Assembly (NCBI GenBank): GCA_023266695.1
Contig: JAHFPO010000067.1
Coordinates: 1-11,200 of the forward strand
Direction: 5' to 3'
Length of the DNA: 11,200 bases
Source of the DNA: Hyphomicrobiales bacterium
Lineage (GTDB): Bacteria; Pseudomonadota; Alphaproteobacteria; Rhizobiales; Xanthobacteraceae
The translations under genes and the position numbers were made by a program. The notes below the pieces were generated by a model. It searched no databases, was not told the DNA's origin, and saw only the letters and a list, made by a program, of their open reading frames with translations. This document shows, piece by piece, positions 1-7,224 of the stretch (position 1 is the first letter of the stretch; the number at the start of each line of letters is the position of its first letter).

Positions 1-2283
1 GGCAACCGCGCGATTAGCTTCTCATACAGAATTAATTACGGACTCTACGAAGTTACTGCTGCCCCAAACGACAATTGGGCCAAGAAGGGCGACAAGCTAG
101 TCCTGGCGGATAGGCTTGCAGAAACCGTAATGAAATCTGCACGCGTGGACAAATACACGCGCGTGATGGATTTTAAGCCGATAACTGACATGATCTGCGC
201 ACATCCCTTGCGGAGAAAGGGCTACGACTTTGATGTCCCACTCCTCGAAGGCGATCACGTCACCGACGAGGACGGCACCGGCTTTGTGCACACCGCGCCT
301 GGCCACGGGCGCGAAGACTTCGAAATCTGGATGGGAAATAAGTCGCTGCTTGACGCGGCACGCATCAACACGACGATTCCCTACACGGTCGACAAAAACC
401 TCGCTTTCACCGATCAGGCTCCGGGCTTCACTGGTAGGCGGGTCTTCACAGATAAGGGCGAAAAGGGTGATGCCAACGAGGCCGTCATCAAGGCGCTCGT
501 CGACGCCGGCATGCTGATCGCACGCTCGCGGCTCAAGCATCAGTATCCGCATTCATGGCGGTCGAAAAAACCCCTTGCGAATATCAACACCCCGCAGTGG
601 TTCATCGCGATGGATAAGGACATCCTGGGCGGCGCCTACGACACGGCTTGGAATAAAAATGTCGGTCGGTCAGACAAATTTTTCCAAGCGTTAGACGCCA
701 ACAGTTCACCAAGTCTACAGTGGGATACGCTTAGAAAGCGCGCCCTCGACGGCATCAAGTCGGTGAAATGGGTGCCGCCGGCCGGCGAGAACCGCATCAC
801 CGGCATGATCGAGGCCCGCCCCGACTGGGTGATCTCTCGCCAGCGCGCCTGGGGCGTGCCGATCACCGTGTTCGTGCGCGAGAAGGGCGACGGCAGCGCC
901 GAAATTCTCCAGGACGAGGCCGTGAACAAGCGCATCGCCGACGCCTTCGAAAAAGAGGGCGCCGATGCGTGGTACGCGCCGGGCGCGCGCGAGCGCTTTC
1001 TTGGGCCGAGCGCTGCCAACGAAAGTTGGCAGAAGGTCGACGACATTCTCGACGTCTGGTTCGACTCGGGGAGCACCCACTCCTTCACCCTCGAAGTACG
1101 CGAAGATTTGAAGGCGAAGCGCCAGCGCGACGGCGGGCCCGACGCCGTCATGTATCTCGAAGGCTCCGACCAGCACCGCGGCTGGTTCCATTCCTCGCTC
1201 CTGGAAAGTTGCGGCACCCGCGGCCGCCCGCCCTATGACGTGGTGCTCACCCACGGCTTCGTTCTCGACGAGGCGGGCCGCCCGATGTCGAAGTCGGTCG
1301 GCAACGTGGTCGCTCCCGAGGAGGTGATGAAGAGCTCGGGCGCCGATATTTTGCGCCTGTGGGTCGCCGCCGCCGATTATGCCGACGATCTCCGCATCGG
1401 TCCGGAGATCCTGAAAACCACCGTCGACACCTACCGCAAGCTGCGCAACACGCTGCGCTGGCTGTTGGGCAGCCTCCACCATTTCCGCGAATCCGACCGC
1501 GTGGCTTTCGAGACAATGCCGGAGCTCGAGCGGCTCATCCTGCATCGCCTGTCGGAACTCGACGAGGAAGTGCGCCGCAACTATTCCGAGTTCGACTACA
1601 AGCGCGTGTTCGCCGCGCTCAATTCTTTCATGACCAGCGACTTGTCGGCCTTCTATTTCGACGTGCGCAAGGACGCGCTCTATTGCGATCCGATCTCGTC
1701 CCCGACGCGCAAGGCCGCGCTCACCGTGCTCGACCGCGTGTTCCATTGCCTGGTGACCTGGATCGCGCCGATCCTCGCCTTCACCGCCGAGGAAGTCTGG
1801 CTCGCGCGCTTTCCCTCCGCCGACGGCTCGGTCCATCTCGAACGCTTTCCCGAGCTGGCGAAGGAATGGCGCGACGACGCGCTCGCCGAGAAATGGCGCA
1901 AGGTGCGCCTCGTGCGCCGCGTCGTCACCGGCGCGCTCGAGGTCGAGCGGGTCGCCAAACGCATCGGCGCCTCGCTCGAAGCGGCGCCCGTCATCCACAT
2001 CGCCGACAAGGAACTTGGCGCGGCGCTCGCCGGCATCGACATGGCCGAGGTCTCTATCACCTCCGCCGCGACCGTCGTGGAAGGAAAAGGACCGGCCTCC
2101 GCCTTCCGGCTTGACGATGTCAAAGGAGTGGCGGTCGAACCGAAACGCGCGGACGGCAAAAAATGCGCGCGTTCGTGGAAGATTTCTCCGCTCGTCGGCT
2201 CCGACCACGAATATCCCGACGTGACGCCGCGCGACGCCCAGGCGCTGCGCGAATACCACGCCGCCCGCCGTGCGGCGGAATAG
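1..2283 (+). CDS. ileS: Isoleucyl-tRNA synthetase, 5' end cut off by the window edge
   Basis: Class I aminoacyl-tRNA synthetase that charges tRNA-Ile in the cytosol. The frame is open from base 1, so the ATG at 130 is internal; 760 residues are present and the N-terminal part with the HIGH motif lies outside. Visible in order: the end of the CP1 editing domain, with HTAPGHGRED at about 289-318 (its last Asp aligns with the E. coli editing Asp342); TPQWFIAMD at 589-615; ISRQRAWGVP; DVWFDSGSTHS; EGSDQHRGWF; the catalytic loop as PMSKS at 1282-1296 (the usual first Lys is Pro); then the helical anticodon-binding domain. The C-terminus has KCARSW, with only one Cys of the zinc-finger pairs found in E. 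coli. Odd points are about 30 extra residues at 619-723 and AT-richer codons before about 735. lspA follows 19 bases downstream, probably co-transcribed. The identity is certain; whether the odd 5' block is native is not. Confidence 0.97.
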   Translation, partial: GNRAISFSYRINYGLYEVTAAPNDNWAKKGDKLVLADRLAETVMKSARVDKYTRVMDFKPITDMICAHPLRRKGYDFDVPLLEGDHVTDEDGTGFVHTAPGHGREDFEIWMGNKSLLDAARINTTIPYTVDKNLAFTDQAPGFTGRRVFTDKGEKGDANEAVIKALVDAGMLIARSRLKHQYPHSWRSKKPLANINTPQWFIAMDKDILGGAYDTAWNKNVGRSDKFFQALDANSSPSLQWDTLRKRALDGIKSVKWVPPAGENRITGMIEARPDWVISRQRAWGVPITVFVREKGDGSAEILQDEAVNKRIADAFEKEGADAWYAPGARERFLGPSAANESWQKVDDILDVWFDSGSTHSFTLEVREDLKAKRQRDGGPDAVMYLEGSDQHRGWFHSSLLESCGTRGRPPYDVVLTHGFVLDEAGRPMSKSVGNVVAPEEVMKSSGADILRLWVAAADYADDLRIGPEILKTTVDTYRKLRNTLRWLLGSLHHFRESDRVAFETMPELERLILHRLSELDEEVRRNYSEFDYKRVFAALNSFMTSDLSAFYFDVRKDALYCDPISSPTRKAALTVLDRVFHCLVTWIAPILAFTAEEVWLARFPSADGSVHLERFPELAKEWRDDALAEKWRKVRLVRRVVTGALEVERVAKRIGASLEAAPVIHIADKELGAALAGIDMAEVSITSAATVVEGKGPASAFRLDDVKGVAVEPKRADGKKCARSWKISPLVGSDHEYPDVTPRDAQALREYHAARRAAE

Positions 2284-2302
2284 AGCGGCGCCGGTCCCGC
2301 TC

Positions 2303-2815
2303 ATGACGATCAGATTCTTCGGTCCCCACTCCGGAATCGGTCTCATCATCGCCGGGGTGACGCTCATCGCCGATCAGCTATCGAAGCTCTTTATTCTGCG
2401 CGGGCTCGGTCTGCGTCTCGGCGAGGCCATGACCGTCATGCCTTTCCTCGACCTCGTCCTCACCTTCAATCGCGGCATCAGCTATGGGCTGTTCCCGCAA
2501 GACGGCGAATTCGGCCGCTGGTTCCTGGTGGCGCTGAAGCTCGCGGCGGCGGCGCTGTTCGCCTATTGGATCGCCCACACGTCCTCGCGCCTGGTCGCCG
2601 CCGCCCTCGGCCTTCTGGTGGGCGGCGCGCTTGGCAATGCCATCGACCGGGCGGTCTACGGGGCGGTCGTCGATTTCGTCTCCCTCCATGCCTTCGGCTG
2701 GCGCTGGTACGTCTTTAACCTTGCGGATAGTGCGATCGTTGCCGGGGTCGTGGGTCTCCTGTACGATGCCGTTTCCGGGCATGCCATGAAATCGCCGCCA
2801 TCTGGCGGAAGTTGA
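2303..2815 (+). CDS. lspA: Lipoprotein signal peptidase (signal peptidase II)
   Basis: Inner-membrane aspartyl protease that cuts the signal peptide from diacylglyceryl-prolipoproteins just before the lipidated Cys. The 170-residue product has the usual length and about four hydrophobic segments. Family motifs are present: DQLSK near residues 24-28, FNRGISYG near 55-62, GNAIDR at 111-116, VVDF with Asp124, and FNLADS with Asp142. The last two Asp match the catalytic pair known for the family. I chose the ATG at 2303 because it puts the first membrane helix close to the N-terminus and does not overlap ileS. A GTG at 2270 would add 11 residues and overlap ileS. The ileS-lspA order is common in bacteria. 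A client lipoprotein is predicted at 6448-7224. Confidence 0.96.
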   Translation: MTIRFFGPHSGIGLIIAGVTLIADQLSKLFILRGLGLRLGEAMTVMPFLDLVLTFNRGISYGLFPQDGEFGRWFLVALKLAAAALFAYWIAHTSSRLVAAALGLLVGGALGNAIDRAVYGAVVDFVSLHAFGWRWYVFNLADSAIVAGVVGLLYDAVSGHAMKSPPSGGS

Positions 2816-2821
2816 CGGCAG

Positions 2822-2853
2822 GGGTTCCGCTTTCGGCCTTCGGAAGGCAACCC
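2822..2853 (+). promoter_or_regulatory. Stem-loop in the lspA-downstream gap, function unknown
   Basis: The 54-base gap after lspA can fold. An outer stem pairs GGGTT (2822-2826) with AACCC (2849-2853), and inside it GCCTT (2836-2840) pairs with AAGGC (2844-2848). No T-run follows, so it is not a classical intrinsic terminator. It sits just before the purine-rich AAGAGAG ribosome-binding region of the next gene. It could protect the 3' end of the ileS-lspA message or affect translation of the next gene. The structure is inferred from pairing only. Confidence 0.35.
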
Positions 2854-2869
2854 AAGAGAGCGACGAAAG

Positions 2870-3559
2870 ATGCCTATCCCAGTCCTTTTCCCGAAAATTT
2901 CACGGCTGTTGCCGCTTGCCGCCGCGCTTCTCTTCGCCTGCGCCGTTCCGGCTGCGGCGCAAAAGGACAATGAACCGACCGGGTTGCAACAGTTCCTGGG
3001 CAAAATCGGCATCCTCGACATTCCGGAAGGCCCGTCCATCGACTACCGCGAGCGCGCTCCACTGGTGGTGCCGCCTTCGACCGAGTTGATTGCGCCACGC
3101 GGTCTGGAGGACGTCAAAAAAATAAACCCCGATTGGCCTAACGACGTCGATCTCGAGCTCCAGCGGGCCGCCGCCGCCGAGAACCGCAAGACCATCGAGG
3201 AGCAGCGCGGCGCGTTCTATTCGGGCGCCCTGCTCACTCCCGATGAGCTCCGCCGCGGCAAGGTGAAACGCAAGACCCAGTCGGAATACACCACGGCGGG
3301 CGAAGAGTTGTCGGCCGGCAAGGAACGCTACTCGCCCGACCAACTCGGCTTCAAGGGATGGTTCTCGAAGGAGCAGGAAAAAACCGCGGTCTTCACCGGC
3401 GAGCCCGAGCGCAAAAGCCTGACCGATCCGCCGTCCGGTTACCGCACGCCTTCTGCGAACGCCCCCTACGGCGTCGTCGAGAAGAAGAAGGAAGATTCGA
3501 AAGTGCCCACCCTGTTCGACCGGACCAGCGCAAGCGACGACAAGGGGGCAAGCCGGTAG
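2870..3559 (+). CDS. Secreted protein of unknown function with a BamF/DUF3035-like motif
   Basis: 229 residues. The N-terminus (positive residues, then a hydrophobic stretch at 11-27 ending in PAAAQ) is a signal peptide with likely cleavage after residue 30, which would place the mature protein in the periplasm. A Cys at 24 in the context LFAC is only a weak lipobox because Phe is unusual at -2. The mature part is hydrophilic and has the block YRERAPLVVPP at 59-69, which resembles the PLVxPP core of the alphaproteobacterial BamF (DUF3035) proteins. PDWP follows at 87-90, and the C-terminus is charged and probably disordered. The ATG at 2870 follows a purine-rich AAGAGAG. It lies between lspA and the M16 pair, so an envelope role is plausible. 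I do not recognise a defined family and assign no function. Confidence 0.8.
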   Translation: MPIPVLFPKISRLLPLAAALLFACAVPAAAQKDNEPTGLQQFLGKIGILDIPEGPSIDYRERAPLVVPPSTELIAPRGLEDVKKINPDWPNDVDLELQRAAAAENRKTIEEQRGAFYSGALLTPDELRRGKVKRKTQSEYTTAGEELSAGKERYSPDQLGFKGWFSKEQEKTAVFTGEPERKSLTDPPSGYRTPSANAPYGVVEKKKEDSKVPTLFDRTSASDDKGASR

Positions 3560-3676
3560 CTTGGTCGCGGCGCGATCCTTCGGCTTGCATTCGACTGGCG
3601 CCTATCGTCCTGAGCTTGAACAACGCAAGCGCGGTTGTTGCGCGCCGGAGACTTTGAAGCCGTGCCAAGGCAACTG
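3560..3676 (+). other. 117-base gap with start-site alternatives for the M16 gene
   Basis: No gene is seen here. No good -35/-10 pair was found, so the M16 genes may be read through from upstream. AACAAC (3619-3624) can pair with GTTGTT (3634-3639). Two alternative starts for the next gene fall here: TTG at 3635 and GTG at 3662. The GTG has a GGAG at 3647-3650, 11 bases upstream. The ATG at 3677 has AAGG at 3667-3670 with a 6-base spacer and places the signal peptide at the very N-terminus, so I prefer it. Confidence 0.5.
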
Positions 3677-5038
3677 ATGCGAACTCTCGCCGCGCTCGCG
3701 ATCGCAGGAACAGCGACTCTTGCAAGCCCTCGCGCCGGCGCGTCCGAGACGCCGGGACCCCCCGTCACCCAATTTACCCTCGCCAACGGTCTCGATGTCG
3801 TCGTCATATCCGACCGGCGCACGCCGGTCCTCACCCACATGATCTGGTACCGCGTCGGCTCGGCCGACGAGGAACCTGGAAAGTCGGGCCTCGCGCACTT
3901 CCTCGAGCACCTGATGTTCAAGGGGACGGCGAAGAATCCGGCCGGCCGCTTCTCCGAGACATTGGCGCGGCTCGGCGGCCAGGAGAACGCCTCCACCTCC
4001 CAGGATTTCACCGCCTATTTCCAGCACGTCACGCGCGATCGCCTCGACACCGTCATGACCTTCGAGGCCGACCGCATGACCGGGCTCGTGCTGACGGACG
4101 CCAACGTGCTGCCCGAGCGCGATGTGGTTCTCGAGGAGCGCCGCAGCCGTACCGACAACGATCCCGGTGCCCAGCTCGGCGAAGCCGCGCAGGCGGCGCT
4201 GTTCGTCAATCATCCCTATGGCCGGCCGGTCATCGGCTGGGAGCATGAAATCCGCGCCCTCGACCGCTCGGAGGCGCTCGCCTTCTACCGTCGCTACTAC
4301 GCGCCGAATAACGCCATCGTCGTCGTCGCCGGCGATGTCACGCCGGAGGAAGTTCGCGCGCTCGCCGAGAAATCCTATGGAAGGATCAAACGCCGGAGCG
4401 ACCTCAAACCGCGCGCGCGCCCGACCGAGCCCGAGCCGCGCGCCCACCGGCGGGTGGTGCTCGCCGATCCGCGCGTGCAGCAGCCGGCTCTTTCGCGCAC
4501 GTATCTCGTGCCCTCCTATCGCACCGCCAAGCCCGGCGAATCCGAGGTGTTCGACGTGCTCGCCCATGTCCTCGGCTCCGGTTCGCTCAGCCGGCTCTAT
4601 CGCGCGCTCGTGGTGGAGAAGGGCATCGCCGCCGGTGCCAGTGCGGCGTATTCCGGCGTGGCGTTCGACGCGGGCCGCTTCGCGGTTCATGCCTCGCCCC
4701 GTCCCGGAACGTCGCTCGAGGAGATCGAAGCGGCCATCGATGTGGTCATCGCCGAGGTCGCGGCGAACGGAATCACCGAGGCCGAGCTCGCGCGGGCAAA
4801 GACCCGGCTCGTCGCCGATATCGTCTATGCGCAAGACAGCCAAGCGACGCTCGCCCGCATGTATGGCGCCGGGCTCGTGATCGGTCTCACGGTCGATCAG
4901 ATCAGAACCTGGCCGGATCGCATCCGCGCCGTGAACGCGGACTCCGTGCGTGATTTGGCGCGAACCTGGCTCGATCAACGCCGCGCGGTGACCGGTCTTC
5001 TCATCAAGACTCCGGCCACGACGGAGAAACGTTCGTGA
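3677..5038 (+). CDS. M16B zinc peptidase, catalytic subunit, periplasmic
   Basis: Pitrilysin/insulinase-type metallopeptidase of the half-size M16B group, which degrades or processes peptides as a pair with a non-catalytic partner. From the ATG at 3677 it is 453 residues, with a signal peptide at about 1-23 (SPRAGASE region). The zinc site is HFLEH at 74-78 and the third ligand is one of the Glu at 153-154 (VVLEERRS), about 75 residues on as in the family. The second half (PSYRTAKPGE near 276, HVLGSGSLSRLYR, then an EAELARAKT helix) is the usual C-terminal M16 domain. The next gene starts inside its stop codon, so the two are translationally coupled. Bacterial pairs such as Sphingomonas SPH2681/SPH2682 have this layout. 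The natural substrate is unknown. Confidence 0.93.
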   Translation: MRTLAALAIAGTATLASPRAGASETPGPPVTQFTLANGLDVVVISDRRTPVLTHMIWYRVGSADEEPGKSGLAHFLEHLMFKGTAKNPAGRFSETLARLGGQENASTSQDFTAYFQHVTRDRLDTVMTFEADRMTGLVLTDANVLPERDVVLEERRSRTDNDPGAQLGEAAQAALFVNHPYGRPVIGWEHEIRALDRSEALAFYRRYYAPNNAIVVVAGDVTPEEVRALAEKSYGRIKRRSDLKPRARPTEPEPRAHRRVVLADPRVQQPALSRTYLVPSYRTAKPGESEVFDVLAHVLGSGSLSRLYRALVVEKGIAAGASAAYSGVAFDAGRFAVHASPRPGTSLEEIEAAIDVVIAEVAANGITEAELARAKTRLVADIVYAQDSQATLARMYGAGLVIGLTVDQIRTWPDRIRAVNADSVRDLARTWLDQRRAVTGLLIKTPATTEKRS

Positions 5039-6369
5039 TCCGCCCGCTCGGCTGCATTGCCATGACCCTCGCCCTCCTCTCCGCTTTCCCGAACTCCGCT
5101 CACGCGGTCAAGATCGAGCGAATCGTGACCGCGGCCGGCATCGAGGTTTGGCACGTGCGCGACCAGACCCTGCCGATGATCTCGGTCGAATTCGCCTTCA
5201 CCGGCGGCGCTTCTCAGGATCCGGCCGACAAGCCGGGGGTCGCCAATCTGGTTGCGGCGCTGTTCGACGAGGGCGCCGGCGAACTCGATGCGCGTGCCTT
5301 TCGCGAGCGCTTGGAGGAGCGCGCGGTCGTCCTCAACTTCACTTCATATCGAGACACCCTGCGTGGCTCGCTCAAGACCCTGGTCGAACATCGCGAGCAG
5401 GCTTTTGATCTTCTCCGCCTCGCCCTCGGTGCGCCCCGCTTCGATGGCTCGGAGATCGACCGGATGAAGGCCGCGGTGCTTGCCGGACTGCGACGGCGTT
5501 TGACCAGCCCCGGGGACGTCGCCGGCGATCGCTGGTTCGCCCGCGCCTTCCCCGGCCATCCCTATGGCAGACCGCTCCAGGGCACGCTCGACTCGGTCCC
5601 GCGCATCACCGCCGATGATCTGCGATCCTTCCACCGCCGAACGATCGCCCGCTCGAATCTGAAGATCGCGACGGTCGGGGCGATCGAGGCGAAGGATCTC
5701 GCCGCGCTCATCGATCGCGTCTTCGGCGCACTGCCGGCGCAAGCGAACCTCGCCGCCGTCCCGGATGTCGCGCCCCAGGGGATGGGCGAGCGTGAAGTCA
5801 TCGAGCTCGACTTGCCGCAGACCATCATCAGCTTCGGCGGGCCGGGCTTGAAGCGCGCCGATCCCGACTTCATTCCCGCCTATGTGCTGAACCATATCCT
5901 CGGCGGGGGGAGTTTCTCCTCGCGCCTCTACAAGGAAGTGCGCGAGAAGCGCGGTCTTGCCTACTCCGTCTACAGCTATCTCGCGCCCTTGAAGCATGCC
6001 GGCCTATTCCTCGGCGGAGTCTCGACGCGCAACGACCGCGCGGAGGAGACGCTCGCAATCATCATCGAGGAAATCCGGCGCATCGCATCCGAGGGGTCGA
6101 CCCCGGAGGAGATCGCCGATGCCAAGGGCTATCTCATCGGCTCCTATGCATTGCGTTTCGACACTTCGGGCAAGATCGCAGGGCAGCTTCTCGAAATTCA
6201 GCTGGAGCATCTCGGCATCGACTATATCGACCGGCGCAATGCGCTGATCGAGGCGGTGAGCGCGGATGACGTGCGGCGAGCCGCGGCCCGCTTTCTCGCC
6301 GATGGCAGGGTGCTGGTGACCATGGTCGGCCGTCCGAAAATGGCGGCGCCGCCGCCGCGCGGGGGGTGA
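5035..6369 (+). CDS. M16B peptidase-like partner subunit, zinc site lost
   Basis: 444 residues, starting at a GTG whose last two bases form part of the previous gene's TGA (GTGA overlap), with GGAG about ten bases upstream. The signal peptide is residues 1-24 (SAHA then V). The fold matches its neighbour, but where that protein has HFLEH this one reads NLVAA at 71-75, so both zinc His and the catalytic Glu are missing and it cannot act as a peptidase alone. It has the C-terminal block GGGSFSSRLYKEVREKRGLAY at about 290-310; Arg303 or Arg306 with Tyr310 matches the R/Y motif by which such partner subunits hold substrate in known M16B heterodimers. The heterodimer with the preceding gene product is inferred from the overlap and the complementary motifs. 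Confidence 0.92.
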   Translation: MIRPLGCIAMTLALLSAFPNSAHAVKIERIVTAAGIEVWHVRDQTLPMISVEFAFTGGASQDPADKPGVANLVAALFDEGAGELDARAFRERLEERAVVLNFTSYRDTLRGSLKTLVEHREQAFDLLRLALGAPRFDGSEIDRMKAAVLAGLRRRLTSPGDVAGDRWFARAFPGHPYGRPLQGTLDSVPRITADDLRSFHRRTIARSNLKIATVGAIEAKDLAALIDRVFGALPAQANLAAVPDVAPQGMGEREVIELDLPQTIISFGGPGLKRADPDFIPAYVLNHILGGGSFSSRLYKEVREKRGLAYSVYSYLAPLKHAGLFLGGVSTRNDRAEETLAIIIEEIRRIASEGSTPEEIADAKGYLIGSYALRFDTSGKIAGQLLEIQLEHLGIDYIDRRNALIEAVSADDVRRAAARFLADGRVLVTMVGRPKMAAPPPRGG

Positions 6370-6378
6370 GGATATGGG

Positions 6379-6407
6379 TTCGCGTGTGCCGCCGAGGCTG
6401 CTATAAA
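6379..6407 (+). promoter_or_regulatory. Predicted sigma-70-type promoter with extended -10
   Basis: TATAAA at 6402-6407 is preceded by TGC (TG at 6399-6400), an extended -10 element. A weak -35 (TTCGCG, 6379-6384) lies 17 bases upstream. The start of transcription would be about 6413-6416, which gives a leader of some 35 bases ending in the strong GGGAGGGAG at 6431-6439. It separates the lipoprotein gene from the M16 pair. This is a prediction from sequence only. Confidence 0.5.
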
Positions 6408-6447
6408 GATGGCTCGGCAGAGGCCCCTCGGGGAGGGAGTGTAAGTG

Positions 6448-7224
6448 ATGCGTAATCTCTGGATCCGGCGGGGGGAACCCCTAACGGCAAGCCTTGCCGC
6501 GCTATTCGTCGTCGGCTTGCTCACCGGATGCACATCCACGGAGAACGTGTTCAGCTCGACGGGCAAGACCACGCCGCCGAACGAGAGCGAAGGGACGGCC
6601 AAGGCCGATATCGACTGTCCGACGGTCACGGTTCGAACCGGTGCCTCCACCTGGCAGATCACGACCGGGGGATCGGGCCCGACCCAGGTGCGCTACCAGG
6701 GCTCGCTCGGCCAGCTCGCCCGCGAATGCGCGGTCGTGGGCGAGACCATGACCATGCGGATAGGCATCGAGGGACGCATCCTGGTCGGCCCCAAGGGCGG
6801 TCCCGGCAGCGTGAATGTGCCGTTGCGCATCGCCCTCGTGCAGGAGGGGCCGCAACCGAAGCCGATCTGGAGCAAATTCTATTCGCTGCCGGTGACCGTG
6901 CCGCAGGGCGCGAGCCAAGCCATCTTCAGCCATGTCGAGGACGATCTCACCTTCCCGATTCCGGGGTCGAGGAATCTCGACAGTTATGTGGTCTATGTCG
7001 GCTTCGATCCGAAGGGCGCCGTGGCCTCTCCGAGGCCGGACGCGAAGTCGAAGGCGAAGGCCGCTCCCTCGGCCAAGACCGACTCCGCGCCCAAGGCCGC
7101 CAAGGCGCCCCGCCAGGCGAAATCGAAAGCGGCGACGCCATCGCAGCCGGCGTTCGATCCGCCGCCCGGCAGCGGCGGCGATGGCAGTGTGTTTGCTCCG
7201 CCGCCCGGGCAACGGGGCGGTTGA
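6448..7224 (+). CDS. Predicted lipoprotein with Lys/Ala/Pro-rich C-terminal tail
   Basis: 258 residues. It has a lipoprotein signal peptide: Arg at 2, 7 and 8, hydrophobic 14-25, and lipobox LTGC with Cys28 as the lipidation site. The next residues (Thr, Ser) are not an inner-membrane Asp signal, so outer-membrane sorting is possible. The core (about 55-190) holds well-formed blocks CPTVTVRTGAS, RYQGSLGQLARECAVVG, GPKGGPGSVNVPLRIALVQEGP and LDSYVVYVGFDPKG. Cys57 and Cys94 could form a disulfide. From memory this block pattern occurs in Bradyrhizobium-type lipoproteins of unknown function. Residues 195-232 are a Lys/Ala/Ser/Pro repeat-like stretch and 234-258 are Pro/Gly-rich, probably disordered; they could cross or bind peptidoglycan. 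The start is the ATG at 6448 after GGGAGGGAG; a GTG at 6445 would add one residue. The gene ends 32 bases from the convergent atpF. Confidence 0.85.
   Translation: MRNLWIRRGEPLTASLAALFVVGLLTGCTSTENVFSSTGKTTPPNESEGTAKADIDCPTVTVRTGASTWQITTGGSGPTQVRYQGSLGQLARECAVVGETMTMRIGIEGRILVGPKGGPGSVNVPLRIALVQEGPQPKPIWSKFYSLPVTVPQGASQAIFSHVEDDLTFPIPGSRNLDSYVVYVGFDPKGAVASPRPDAKSKAKAAPSAKTDSAPKAAKAPRQAKSKAATPSQPAFDPPPGSGGDGSVFAPPPGQRGG

Noticed and set aside
2270..2302. GTG start for lspA that overlaps the end of ileS
   Set aside because: The extra 11 residues (RRNRAAPVPL) are not typical of LspA, and the ATG at 2303 gives the normal length; the GTG remains possible.
715..2367. 550-codon open frame on the - strand across ileS and the start of lspA
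   Set aside because: It mirrors the codon pattern of ileS in GC-rich DNA, has low-complexity Arg/Gly/Asp composition and no recognisable domain; ileS is certain on the other strand.
3619..3639. AACAAC/GTTGTT hairpin before the first M16 gene as a terminator
   Set aside because: The stem has only six AT-containing pairs with a 9-base loop and no T-run follows.
3602..4978. 458-codon open frame on the - strand across the first M16 gene
   Set aside because: Antisense shadow of a gene with HFLEH and other clear M16 motifs; no family features of its own.
6389..6416. GCCGAG/CTCGGC stem around the -10 of the lipoprotein promoter as a terminator
   Set aside because: Six-pair stem with a 16-base loop and no T-run; the TATAAA with TG two bases upstream is better explained as a promoter.
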